DNA from: Alectoria sarmentosa
Lineage: Eukaryota; Ascomycota; Lecanoromycetes; Lecanorales; Parmeliaceae
NCBI GenBank assembly: GCA_009733775.1
Contig: WOGZ01000500.1
Span: forward strand, 1-18,829
Direction: 5' to 3'
DNA: 18,829 nt
Within the stretch, counting starts at the first letter, position 1; each line of letters begins with the position of its first letter. Below, piece after piece: positions 1 to 8,522 of this stretch. The notes under the pieces are model-generated. The model was given only the letters and a program-made list of their open reading frames with translations, was not told where the DNA came from and made no database searches. The translations under genes were made by a program, and so were the position numbers.

Positions 1-822
1 TTAAAATCGAAAATAATTAAAATAAACGTTTAAATAGCGTTAACGAATTTCGAGGATTTATTTTTAAAAAAGAAATTAATTTGAAAAAACGTTTTGAATG
101 TGTTAAAGAGAAAAATCGTCGTTTTTAAATAAAAACGCGAACTTTTTGCATTAAAAATTCGTAATAATGAATTTCGCAATAAAAGTTTATAAAGTATTAT
201 TAAAAGAGCGTTAATTATTACGTTTATAATTTTATTTATAATTAAAATGTTAATTATTGCGCCCGCGATCTCGTTTTTAACGAAAATATTTATTTTTAAA
301 ATCAAAATTATTTATTTCGAGAAAACAAAATTTTGTTAAAATAAAAATAAGAGAAAGTATATGCGTTGATTTCGCGATACGAAAATTATTTTCATCGAAA
401 TTTTTAAATATTTCATTATTAATATCTTTAAAATTATTTATTATATAAAAATTTTAAAAAGTAATATTAATAATTGATAAAATATCGAATATAAAAAAAA
501 GAGTTTTATTAATATAACGTATAAGAGTTTTAAATATTTTTTATCTAATTTTATCGTCGATTCGATCAATTATTGTTTATTTATTTATAAAAAAATAAAA
601 TAAAATAAACTAAAAATTTGATTAAAAGATTATAATCTTTAAAGCATATTTGAAAAGTTGAAAATTTATTTATTATTTTTAATAAAGAAATATAAGATTA
701 ATTTTTTTTTTACGAAATTTTAAATTACGTTAAAAAATCGAATTTTAAATAATGATAATATGTTTAAATAACGCGAGAAAATTCTTATTATAATTATTAT
801 ATATAAACGAACTTTTAAATCC
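1..822. other. Gene-free flank, probably start of gag
   Basis: This stretch lies upstream of the recognisable Gag zinc knuckle, where the matrix and capsid part of gag and possibly the end of the 5' LTR would be expected. I see no motif that proves it. The sequence is strongly RIP-like, with frequent CpG and almost no CpA. The minus-strand open frame at 30-305 has an Ile/Asn/Phe/Lys-rich composition expected of random A+T-rich DNA and is not treated as a gene. A slightly G+C-richer spot (gcccgcgatctcg, 262-274) stands out but has no clear meaning. Confidence 0.4.
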
Positions 823-1069
823 GTGCGCGAAGAAAATGATCGCGATTCGAATTTAAAAAAATTCGAAAATAAAAATGTAAAAGTTTCGTTTTTGAATTTT
901 CGAATTTTGAAATTTAATAAATTTAATCGTGATTATAACGTTAAAATGTTATATATTTATAAAATTATAAAGATAAGCGAAAAAGCGATTCGAAATCGAA
1001 TATAAAAAATTTATTTATTTTCATTGTAATAAAAAAGGATATATTAAATTTAATTATTTAAATAAAAAT
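823..1069 (+). pseudogene. gag: Gag fragment with decayed CCHC zinc knuckle
   Basis: A charged Lys/Arg/Asn-rich stretch without stops (823-1005) leads, after a one-base frame change, into a decayed retroviral-type zinc knuckle at about 1010-1069. There the reading is YFHCNKKGYIKFNY, against the family pattern C-x2-C-x4-H-x4-C. The first and last Cys and the His are replaced by Tyr, Tyr or Ile. One Cys and the central Gly are kept. Cys-to-Tyr and His-to-Tyr are the changes RIP makes. In active elements this nucleocapsid region binds the element's RNA during packaging. Its position just upstream of pol supports the call. The N-terminal limit of gag is unknown. Confidence 0.65.
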
Positions 1070-1830
1070 AAATCGATTATTTATATTATCGTTATTATAA
1101 TAAAAAACGATTTAATTTCGCAATCGTCTTAAAAATAAGATTGAAAATATGAAAAATAAAAATTATCTCTTTTATTATTATGAAAGAATAACTTAAAATT
1201 GAAAATAAGTCGAGATAATTCGTTATTTTATTTAATTTTAAAATTTATATTAATTTGATTTTATAAGTATTTATAATTTAATAAAATTTGCAATTTTATA
1301 ATAACGTTATTTTATCAACGTCGAAAACGTTAAATGATTAAAATATATATTATTATAATGTTTATATATTAAATTATTAATTAATCGATAATTAAAATTA
1401 AGATAAATAATGTAAAATATTATTTTATATTATCGATTAAAAAGATTTTAACGTTATTTTGAGTATATTTATTTTAAATTAATTATATATATTATTTAAT
1501 TTTAAAACGATTTAATGAAAATTTAAAATCAATTTTAAAAAGATTTAAATTAAGAAATTTAATTATTTCGTTGCGAATATCGATAAAAAGTTTAATGTAT
1601 TTATAATTATATGCGTTATAATAACGCGAAGCGAAAAGAAAAAAGTTTTTAATTTAAAGATTTTTAAGAAATTGTTGAAATATAAAAACGTTTTTTTAAA
1701 AAAAAAATTAATGTTTTATTTATATTTAAATAAAAAAACTATATTATTAAAATTAAAAATAATAAAAAATCGTTATATAAATTTTTATATAATTTATTTC
1801 AAACGAAATTATCGAAGCTGCAACGATGTT
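1070..1830 (+). other. Gag-pol junction; protease expected but not readable
   Basis: In Ty3/Gypsy elements an aspartic protease with a DSG/DTG motif lies between the zinc knuckle and reverse transcriptase. I could not identify that motif here in any plus-strand frame. The segment is full of stops and A/T runs, and several A runs could have shifted the frame. The last 100 bases should hold the start of the reverse transcriptase, but only the part from 1831 is convincing. Confidence 0.4.
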
Positions 1831-2400
1831 TGAAAAATTCGGTATTCGACTTTTTTCGCAAAAATGTTAATTTTATTCGTATTTAAAAAAAAACGGCGAA
1901 TTGCGTTTATATATAAATTATAAAAAATTAAATGCGATGATTATTAAAAATCGATATTCGTTATTTTTGATTATAAAAACGTTAAATCGCTTATACGACG
2001 TTAAGATTTTTATAAAATTAAATTTAAAAAATGTTTATTATAAAATTCGAATTAAAAAAAACGATAAATAAAAAATTGTGTTTCGAATTCGTTATAATTA
2101 TTTCGAATATTTGATTATATTTTTTAAATTAATTAATGTTTCGATTATATTTTAAATATATTAATAAAATCTTTATCGATTTGATAAATGTTATTTATAT
2201 AATATATTTAGATAATATTTTAATTTATAACGTCGATGCGTTAAAATATTAACGACACGTTAATTAAATATTTAAACGATTACGTTAATTTTAATTATAT
2301 ATTAATTTGAAAAAATGTTAATTTTATATTAAATAAATTTAATTTTTAAAATTTATTATATTTATTAAAAGCGTTATAATGAATAAAAAACGAATAATAA
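1831..2400 (+). pseudogene. pol: Ty3/Gypsy reverse transcriptase domain, RIP-inactivated
   Basis: This domain would copy element RNA into DNA. Recognisable blocks, in order, are ILFVFKKK (family: VPKK), then GELRLYINYKKLNAMIIKNR at 1895-1954 (family: G-x-LR-x-C-VDYR-x-LN), the block around FIKLNLKNVYYKIRI (family: KLDL-x-AYHQIRI), and YLDN-ILIY from 2205 (family: Y-x-DD-ILIYS). The second catalytic Asp of YxDD has become Asn (2214-2216), and the Asp of the KLDL block is also Asn. Both are G-to-A changes. A one-base frame change falls at the A run 1884-1893 and another near 2150-2170. Stops mostly replace Trp or Gln. The order and spacing make the family assignment secure. Confidence 0.92.
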
Positions 2401-3030
2401 TTATTAAAACTTAATTTAAATTAAAAAGTTATCGAAAAATATAATTTTTTTTGAATTTTGCAAACCTTTATCGACGATTTATTTATAATTATTTTATTAT
2501 AATTACGTTATTAGTTGATTTATTAAAAAACAATAAAGACGATAAAAAGTTTAAGTTTTTTATATAATTTAAAGGCGTTGAAAAAGCGTTTTTCTAATTG
2601 AAACGCATTTTTTCGAAAACGTTATTTCTACGTTATTACGATTCGAAAAAAAAAGTTACGTATAAAAATTAATGTTTTTAATTTTAATTTCGAAATTATG
2701 TTTATTTAATAAAATAAACATAAATATTAACGCTTTATTGTTTTTTGATTTCGAAAAATGATTTTTATTAAATAAAATTATGAAATTTATGATTAAAAAT
2801 TGCTCGTTATTATAACGATAATGAAATAATAATAAGATTATTTAAAAGATAATATTTATTATATTAAAATGTGAATCGATTATAATAATTTTAAAAGATT
2901 TTAATTTTAAATAAACTCGAATAAACTCGATAAACTTTAAAATTAATCATTTACGACTTTAATTTTTTTTATTAAATTAAAAAATTGAATCTTATCGATG
3001 CGTTATCGCGACGTTTTAATTACGAAAAAA
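2401..3030 (+). pseudogene. pol: Ty3/Gypsy RNase H domain, RIP-inactivated
   Basis: Directly after the reverse transcriptase comes the connection and RNase H part of Pol, which would digest the RNA strand of the RNA-DNA hybrid. Readable blocks are FANLYRRFIYNY at about 2458-2493 (family: F-L-G-FANFYRRFI) and DYNNFKRF at 2878-2901 (family: TDHNNLKGF). The Asp of the latter is kept and its His is Tyr. The block downstream to about 3030 aligns weakly with the 'RWA...PADAPSRRP' segment usual at the end of RNase H in fungal Gypsy elements; its DALSRR-like part reads as MRYRD. Several stops interrupt the frame. Confidence 0.85.
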
Positions 3031-3413
3031 TATCGTCGCTCAATATTAAATTGTTATTAATATTTTAAAATAAATTTACGCTTTAAATTAATGAGGAATT
3101 ATCGCAAAAAAATAAAAAAACAATTATTATAATAACGTTTACATTTCAAATTATAAATGTGTAAATAATTATTTTAAAAAAAGAGATTAAAATCGCATTT
3201 AAAATTGCGAAAAAAAAATCGCATTAATTAATAAAAAAGTTAATTCGAAAATTGTAATTTTATAATAATTAAATGCGTTTGTTTTATATACAATTTGATA
3301 CGTTATCGAAACGACGTCAAAAATGTAATAAGAAATAAGATTTTAATTTTGAGAAATTGCTGCGATATAATAATCGTTTTTATATTTTTAAAAATAATGT
3401 TATTAAAAAAAAG
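3031..3413 (+). other. RNase H to integrase linker, unreadable
   Basis: This is the expected spacer between RNase H and integrase in the Gypsy polyprotein. I see no conserved motif. It is RIP-degraded, with scattered stops in all plus-strand frames. Its length of about 380 bases is normal for this linker. Confidence 0.5.
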
Positions 3414-3605
3414 CTTATTAATCGTTATTATAATAATTCGTTATTTAAACATTTTAACGTTATAAAAACGTATAAATTTTTTATTCGAAAATATTATTAA
3501 AATGAGTTTTTGAAAAAGATTATAAAATATGTGAAAATTTATAATATATATTAATAAATAAAATTATCGCGATATCGATCGTATAACGAGCTTAATTCGT
3601 TTTTC
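3414..3605 (+). pseudogene. pol: Integrase N-terminal HHCC zinc-binding domain, decayed
   Basis: The plus strand reads LINRYYNNSLFKHFNV from 3414, matching the family block 'L-x-x-x-HH/YHDDPLAGHFGV'. The second His is kept at 3450-3452. It is followed by KFFIRKYY (family: L-x-RKYYWPGM), then KYVKIYNIY, where the two zinc-binding Cys of 'Y-V-x-x-C-x-x-C' are now both Tyr. This domain helps integrase multimerise and bind DNA ends. Cys-to-Tyr at both positions would abolish zinc binding. The context, immediately before the integrase core, confirms the call. Confidence 0.9.
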
Positions 3606-3967
3606 GTTATCACGAAATCATAAAGAAAACTTTTTATAAATTTTACTATAAATTTATTATTAAATAAATTTAAAAACGTTATATATAACGTTATTTTAAG
3701 AATAATGAATCGATTTATAAAAATAATTAAATATGTATTTATCAAAATCACGATTAATGTTATTACATTAATGAAAGTATTTTATAATAAAATAATATAT
3801 CGTTATAATATATTAAATAATATCGTTAACGATCGAGATTTTATATTTATTAATATTTTTTAATTAATTATTTACTTTCATTTTAAAATTAAGTAACATT
3901 TAAATATCGTTTTTTATTTATAAATCGATAAATAAATTGAGCGATAAAATTAAATGTTAAAACATTT
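3606..3967 (+). pseudogene. pol: Integrase DDE core, first part, cut by an insertion
   Basis: The catalytic core that joins element DNA to the chromosome can be followed through NRFIKIIKYVFI (family: VDRFTKMARYIP), NDRDFIFI (family: SDRGSVF) and the 'TDGQTERQN-LEQ' block near 3925-3967. Of the three catalytic acids, the first Asp is now Asn (3708-3710), the second Asp is kept (3831-3833) and the Glu is kept (3939-3941). The frame stops matching at LKHF, exactly where the nested TRIM-like element begins. The next expected residues, LR-x-F-x-N, are found at 4931 on the far side. The minus-strand open frame at 3551-3751 is only the shadow of this domain. Confidence 0.92.
3963..3967 (+). repeat. 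Target-site duplication, left copy (CATTT)
   Basis: The five bases CATTT directly precede the TRIM-like element, and the same five follow it at 4925-4929. A 5-bp duplication is typical of LTR-retrotransposon integrases. Removing the element with one copy of the duplication restores the continuous integrase alignment, which independently supports the insertion boundaries. Confidence 0.8.
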
Positions 3968-4129
3968 TATCAGAGAACGAAATAATGTTAAATGCTTTAT
4001 ATTTTGATATACACGAAATAATAATTATGAAAAAAGAATATATGTTATAAAGTCGAATATATAAACAATATTAAGTCGCGTTAAATTTAATCGAGTCGCG
4101 TATTATAAAGATAAAATGAAATTATAACA
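3968..4129. repeat. Left terminal direct repeat of TRIM-like element
   Basis: This 162-bp copy matches 4764-4924 along its whole length, for example acgaaataatg-t/c-taaatgctttatat near the start and aagtcgcgttaaa near the end. Most differences are C/T or G/A, the pattern left when RIP hits two formerly identical repeats independently. Confidence 0.85.
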
Positions 4130-4763
4130 TTATTCTTTTCTTCACATCGTTATATTCTCATAATTATCTTTTATTCGAATAATTAAGAAACTCGTAACTG
4201 TTTTTAATTTTAATTTTTTATATTCTTTTTTATAATAAGTTTTATTGTTATTTTATTTTGATAATCTTTATCACATAATATCGTAATTTATTTTTTTATA
4301 TATCTCGTATTTAATATCTCGTAAATCGTAATATCGCAAATTCTATCAATTATTCGACTTTCATTTATGTATTTATACACTCTTTATGTTATGAGATCGT
4401 TGTTAAACATATAACCTTATAGCTTTTCATTCATATGTTATGCATTTTTTGTGTCACAAAACTAGTTCCGTAACTATTTTTTTTATTGTCTCGAAGACTC
4501 GTAAATAAAGATAATGAAGTCGTAACGATGTTGTTCGTATTTGACTATTATTGTAGCAGGCTCACTTTTCTTCGTTTTTAATTGTTTTTATAATAGGCTT
4601 ATTTTTCGTATAGCGCATTCGTAGCAATCGTTGTTATTTAAACTTTCGTTTATTAAAAATCAACATTATAATGCTTTCTCACAGGCTCGCAAAACTAATA
4701 TTCGTAAATATAATCTATTACGACTTAAAGGCGACCAGATTTCAAGTCGAATAATTATTATTA
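4130..4763. other. Non-coding interior of TRIM-like element
   Basis: This 634-bp interior has visibly more CpA and TpG than the flanking Gypsy DNA, for instance around 4430-4460 and 4550-4570. It was therefore mutated less or is younger. The frame at 4631-4879 runs across into the right terminal repeat and resembles no family I know. The base order just inside the left repeat (ttattcttttcttc) does not match a common tRNA 3' end, and no purine tract precedes the right repeat, so priming signals are either lost or absent. Confidence 0.6.
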
Positions 4764-4924
4764 TATTAGAAAACGAAATAATGCTAAATGCTTTATATTT
4801 CGATATGTATGAAATAATAACTATAAAGAGAAATATATATGCGAAGACGATGTATATAAATAATGTCAAGTCGCGTTAAACTCAATCGAATCGCGTACTG
4901 AAAAGGTTAAATAAAATCATAACA
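4764..4924. repeat. Right terminal direct repeat of TRIM-like element
   Basis: This 161-bp copy of 3968-4129 starts TATTAG and ends ATAACA, immediately followed by the CATTT target duplication. It keeps several C and G bases that are T and A in the left copy, for example gcgtactgaaaagg against gcgtattataaag. The two copies thus show the ancestral bases at each other's mutated sites. Confidence 0.85.
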
Positions 4925-4929
4925 CATTT
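4925..4929 (+). repeat. Target-site duplication, right copy (CATTT)
   Basis: This is the second copy of the 5-bp target duplication; see 3963-3967. The integrase reading frame resumes from here with HF-LRIFINN. Confidence 0.8.
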
Positions 4930-5455
4930 TTTGCGTATATTTATTAATAATAAATAAACGAATTGAATTAAATTGTTGCTTGTAATAAAATTTATATATA
5001 TATATAATTAATATTCTTTTATCGAAACGATATCGTTTTTTTGATATATAATTATTATTTTAAAATTTAATAAAAAATCGAAAACGATTTCGTTAAAAAA
5101 AAGATATTCGTTATAAGTAATAAAATAAAAAGATTATAAACATTATAAAATATAATTGTGAATTGTTTTTAAAACGTTATCGCAACTCAAATTGAATAAT
5201 ATAATAAATCGCATTAATTTTAAAATTATAAAATAAACGATTTGATAATATTAATAATTAAAATTTTTAATTAAAAACGCTTAAATAAGAAATTATTTTA
5301 TAAATTTATAAAGTTTTTTCAAATCACGAATAAGATAAACGCGTAAACGTATCGATTATTATTATCTTTTTTTTATAAAATTTGTAATATTTTTTATATA
5401 TCGTTATTTGAATTTTATTATCATCGCGAATGCGTGAATAAAACGAATGTTTTTT
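4930..5455 (+). pseudogene. pol: Integrase core end and C-terminal domain
   Basis: After the nested element the plus strand reads LRIFINNK, a stop, TN, a stop, IKLLLVIKFIYI. This matches the family block 'LR-x-F-x-N-YQQ-DNW-x-LLPLAEFAYN', with the stops at Gln and Trp positions. The middle part is heavily damaged. The end is clear again at 5401-5430: SLFEFYYHRE against 'VSLLEPYHRRE', the usual close of the integrase C-terminal (GPY/F) region in fungal Gypsy elements. The length between these anchors is as expected, so no further large insertion is present. Confidence 0.82.
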
Positions 5456-5700
5456 TTATATAAATTTTTAATTTTATCGATGATGATGAGATGTGAAAAA
5501 TCGAGAAAATTATTAATAAAATAAAAAATAAAAAAACGTTTAATATAAAGTTAAATGCATTAATTAAGACGATGAATATAATTAATAAATATCAAATAAA
5601 AACATTTTAAATATCAACGATTTCATCGATGTTTTTAATAAATAATTAAATAATAAATGAAAATAATAAAATAAAGAGCTCGATTTTGAAAAACTTGATT
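5456..5700 (+). pseudogene. pol: Chromodomain at the C-terminus of Pol, decayed
   Basis: The frame FIDDDEM, stop, KIEKIINK (5473-5520) matches the acidic lead-in and first strand of a chromodomain, 'DDEEEWEVEKIL'. The stop stands for the conserved Trp, and a stop near 5608-5610 may mark another Trp. Chromodomains in chromovirus integrases are thought to target insertion to heterochromatin by binding modified histone H3. The rest of the domain, to about 5660, is only weakly recognisable and may contain a frame change. A following tail (LKNLINYIKYYR near 5690-5730) resembles the short C-terminal extension seen in fungal elements, but this is weak. Confidence 0.65.
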
Positions 5701-7827
5701 AATTATATAAAATATTATCGCGCAGTAAACGAAAACGACGTTATAAAATTTAAATGTTTATCGAAAATTATAATGTTTAAAAGCGATATTTTTATTATAA
5801 ACGTATTTTTAAATTTTTATTACGATAAATATATATATTAAAAAATGATATTATTATTTATTATTTAAATTATAAAATATTATAATAAAGATATATCGCA
5901 TTAAAATATGAGTTATTATTATAAATACAATTTTTAAAAAGAATATTTAAAAATGTTATTGAAGAGATTATTTTAAATTTTTTATATTAACGTTATCGTA
6001 AAAATAAATTATTATTTAATTTTATCACGCTTTTTCGATATTATAAATCTCGCGATCGAATATTAAATCGAAAATAATTTTTTAAAAAAAATCGATGACG
6101 TAACGTTATTATTATTTATGAAATCATTTATTAAAATAATATTTAATTTTAAACTTTTCGAAAAAGATTTATCGTTATTCGTTAATTTTTTTTCGAATTT
6201 TTATAAATTATTGAGCTTTTATTTTAAAAGCGTGTTTATAATTTTTAATTTATTAATACGTTTATTTATCGCGTTAAATTTACATTATAAATTAATAATA
6301 AAAATAAAAATAATCGAAATTATTATTATCGTGTGCTTTTATTATTTGCGTTATTAAATAATTTTTTTATCGATATACGTTCGTACGTGAGCAAAATTGA
6401 ATATTAAATTATAACGTTATATACGTCGTAAATTTTTTAACATTTTATTTTGATAAATAAGCGAAATTTCAACGTAATAATTAATGTTACGTTTATTTAT
6501 TTTACATTTAATATAAAAAAAGAATTCATCGCGAATATAAAAATCATTTTTTTTATAAAAATAAGTTTTGCATAATAAATTAATTGTTATAAATTATTAA
6601 TAATATCGATTATTAAATAATAATAAAACGAAATAATTAATGATTAATAATTGAAATTGTTGAACGATAATGAATTTATTATTAATAATGTTAATAATAA
6701 TAATAATATTATTGTTATTAATATTAATATTATTATTTTATTATATAAAATGTTTACAAAATGTGTTAATAAAATTATTAAACGTAAACGACGAAATTAC
6801 GATATTTATAATAATTTTAAATTTATATTATAAAGAAGAGATTATATATGAAATTAATTATAATATTATCATTATTATATAATTAAATTAAACATTTATA
6901 AATGAAATAAAAGAAATTATAAAAAATAAAAAATAAAATAAAAAAATTGAATTTTTATATATAATTCAACGTCGCGATGCGATAATAAGCGAATATCGAA
7001 TAATAACGCGCGTTTCAACAACGTTAACGAATTTATATTATTATTATAATATTTATAAAACACGTTATTTTTTAATTTTATTATTGTTTTTTAATATAAG
7101 AGAAATGAAATCGTTATATTTAAAATATCGTTATTTAAAATTGAATAAGCGAATGCATATAATAAAAAGAGATTTTTATTAATTATATCGTTTTATTAAT
7201 GTTTATAATTTAATATTTTAAAAAAATGTTATAAAATTAATAATATAATATAATTGTTATTATTATTTAACGTTAAAGAATTATATCATTATAAATTATA
7301 ATATTGCGTCGTAAAAACGATAACGTTATAGTGATTTTTTTCTTCTTATTTTTTTTTATAAAATTTAAAGGTTTTTTAATAAGCATTATATAAAATTCTT
7401 TTTTTAATATAAATATTTAAAAATTAGGGTTTAAAGAGAAAGACAATTATTATATTAAATAATCGCATACGTTTTTTATAAAGTATACGTTATTATAACG
7501 TTATCTTTTATGAGATTTTATAAAAATTATAAAATTTAAACTTAATTAAATTAATTTCGTAATTATTTTGTTGATAAAGATATTTGATAAATATATATTT
7601 ATTTGATATATTTCGACGTTTTCTTTTAATTCTTAAAGATTAATTTTATCACACAATTTAATTATTGAATTTAATATAACATTACGTCTTTTATATATAT
7701 TTATTTGTCTGCGTTTATTTAGCGACGTAAACAATACGTCTCACATTTAAGTAAATATATAATAAACATTTCTTTATATAAATAAATTCGAAATTTCTTT
7801 TTTATTTATATAAATTAATTATTATAT
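5701..7827. other. Unassigned A+T-rich RIP-like DNA
   Basis: I recognise no gene or element end in these 2.1 kb. The 3' LTR of the Gypsy element would be expected at the left of this stretch, but no partner copy is in the window to compare. A plus-strand open frame at 6118-6357 (79 codons) is unusually free of stops for its surroundings and contains few repeats of one residue. It could be a piece of a degraded gene, but it matches nothing I know and its Phe/Ile/Leu/Lys composition is also what chance would give. Two overlapping frames at 6651-6882 come from an ATT/AAT microsatellite. The single TTAGGG at 7427-7432 is not a telomere. Confidence 0.5.
6669..6745. repeat. ATT/AAT-type microsatellite
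   Basis: This is a run of imperfect AAT and ATT triplets, partly self-complementary, which creates artificial Asn/Ile-rich frames. It probably arose by slippage in DNA already made A+T-rich. Confidence 0.75.
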
Positions 7828-7834
7828 ATTAATT

Positions 7835-7906
7835 AAAAGTAATAATATTCGTATCTAGTCTTTTAATATATATACGCACTTTCTTTTATATATATACGTA
7901 TCTTTT
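7835..7906 (+). repeat. Left inverted terminal repeat of MITE-like element
   Basis: This arm pairs with 8443-8515 in inverted orientation. The aligned CG dinucleotides and the ATATATACG blocks make it more than a low-complexity match. Confidence 0.55.
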
Positions 7907-7995
7907 AAACTTAAATAGAATAAATTAATAAAACGAATATATCTTTCGACGTTAATAATCAAATAGAAAATTTAAAACTAGAGTTTAAGATTTAA

Positions 7996-8078
7996 AACAT
8001 TTAATTTCTTCGTATAAAGCATTTAGTTTCTTTATATAAAGCATTTAGTTTCTTTTATATAAATATTTAATTTTATGT
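7996..8078. repeat. 22-bp tandem repeat, about 3.7 copies
   Basis: Units begin at about 7996, 8018, 8040 and 8062. Each resembles AGCATTTAGTTTCTTTATAT with small changes, and the last unit is partial and diverged. The array lies inside the 681-bp MITE-like element, to the left of its open frame. Subterminal tandem repeats of this size are common in DNA transposons and can be transposase-binding sites, but nothing here shows that directly. Confidence 0.7.
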
Positions 8079-8169
8079 TATCGAGTATTTACTTTTATAT
8101 TATCGAATTATTAAATAATAATAATGAAATGCGATGTGAAAAAAAATTAACTCTTTTTTTAAAACTTCT

Positions 8170-8395
8170 TTAAAGCAATTCTTTTGCGTTAATTATAATT
8201 TTATTTTCATTTTCGAAAAACGATTTTATAGCGAAAAACCTTGAAAGCATTTTTTTAAAAAATTTAAATTGATTTATTAAAGGCATAAAACTCTGAGTTG
8301 TGTCTCGAAAATATATTCGATTTAAAAAAAATTGAGCGCAATGTTCGAGCAACTCTTCAAAATAAACGTTATTTAAAAAATTTATATAAAAGTTT
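8170..8395 (-). pseudogene. Open reading remnant of unknown identity
   Basis: The minus strand is open for about 75 codons, from a stop near 8397 to the stop at 8170-8172. It contains EELLEHCAQFFLNRIYF and RDTTQSFMPLINQ, ending in NAKELL. The residue mix, with Cys, His, Arg, Pro, Met and Gln all present, is richer than that of chance frames in this window, and CpA steps are better kept here. There is no convincing start codon; an ATG-less TTG is the only one near the front. I do not recognise the family. It could be a captured gene fragment or a piece of a transposon protein within the 681-bp element. Confidence 0.35.
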
Positions 8396-8442
8396 TAACG
8401 TTTAAAATTTTTGATGTTTATTTTTATAAAAATATACGAAAT

Positions 8443-8515
8443 AAAAAATTACGTATATATATAAAAAGAATACGTATATATGTTAAAAAACTACGTACGA
8501 ATATTAATATCTTTG
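8443..8515 (-). repeat. Right inverted terminal repeat of MITE-like element
   Basis: This arm is the inverted partner of 7835-7906. Its outer end is followed by ATTAATT, also found just outside the left arm. Confidence 0.55.
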
Positions 8516-8522
8516 ATTAATT

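Larger units (their letters stand above)
3968..4924. mobile_element. TRIM-like miniature LTR element (957 bp) inside Gypsy integrase
   Basis: A 957-bp insertion with direct repeats of 162 and 161 bp at its two ends (3968-4129 and 4764-4924) is flanked by the 5-bp duplication CATTT. The left end reads TATCAG and the right repeat starts TATTAG, both explained by RIP of an original TGTCAG. The repeats end in ATAACA, giving the TG...CA ends usual for LTRs. Between the repeats lie 634 bp without recognisable Gag or Pol. The size, short LTRs and lack of coding capacity fit a terminal-repeat retrotransposon in miniature, which would have moved using another element's proteins. No clear primer-binding site or polypurine tract is visible. 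Orientation cannot be fixed, but TG...CA is symmetrical on either strand. Confidence 0.82.
1..5700 (+). mobile_element. RIP-degraded Ty3/Gypsy chromovirus (5' end outside window)
   Basis: The plus strand carries, in the order typical of Ty3/Gypsy elements, remnants of a Gag zinc knuckle, reverse transcriptase, RNase H, integrase zinc-binding domain, integrase core, integrase C-terminus and chromodomain. The order and spacing fit one element of about 5.5 kb plus LTRs. The integrase core is interrupted at 3968-4924 by a nested element, and the frame resumes directly after it. Stops and frameshifts occur throughout, so it cannot be autonomous. The 5' LTR and perhaps the start of gag lie left of base 1. 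I could not identify a 3' LTR after 5700. The chromodomain at the end places it among the chromoviruses, which are common in fungi. The family call is strong; the exact ends are not. Confidence 0.88.
7835..8515. mobile_element. Probable 681-bp element with 72-bp inverted ends
   Basis: Bases 7835-7906 match the reverse complement of 8443-8515 over their whole length. The shared core is AATATTCGTA followed by two TATATACG-type blocks separated by a CTTTT-type spacer. Most mismatches are C/T or G/A. The 7-bp sequence ATTAATT stands directly outside both ends (7828-7834 and 8516-8522). It could be a target duplication, but it is palindromic-like and A+T-rich, so this is weak. Size and structure fit a non-autonomous DNA transposon (MITE-like). 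The interior has a 22-bp tandem repeat and a minus-strand open frame. A chance stem in A+T-rich DNA is unlikely because the CG steps are aligned, but family assignment is not possible. Confidence 0.5.

Noticed and set aside
30..305. Minus-strand open frame of 91 codons
   Set aside because: Its Ile/Asn/Phe/Leu/Lys-rich composition is expected by chance in such A+T-rich DNA, and no motif is visible.
3551..3751. Minus-strand open frame of 66 codons
   Set aside because: It is the opposite-strand shadow of the integrase domain, which is identified by motifs on the plus strand.
4631..4879. Overlapping open frames on both strands (82 and 67 codons)
   Set aside because: They run from the TRIM-like interior across the boundary into its terminal repeat, which does not fit a gene; no homologous family is recognised.
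6651..6882. Two overlapping plus-strand frames rich in Asn and Ile
   Set aside because: They are created by the ATT/AAT microsatellite.
7427..7432. TTAGGG telomere-type repeat
   Set aside because: It is a single occurrence without tandem copies.
7980..8080. Short CRISPR-like array
   Set aside because: The 22-bp units are directly adjacent with no spacers, and the host is a fungus.
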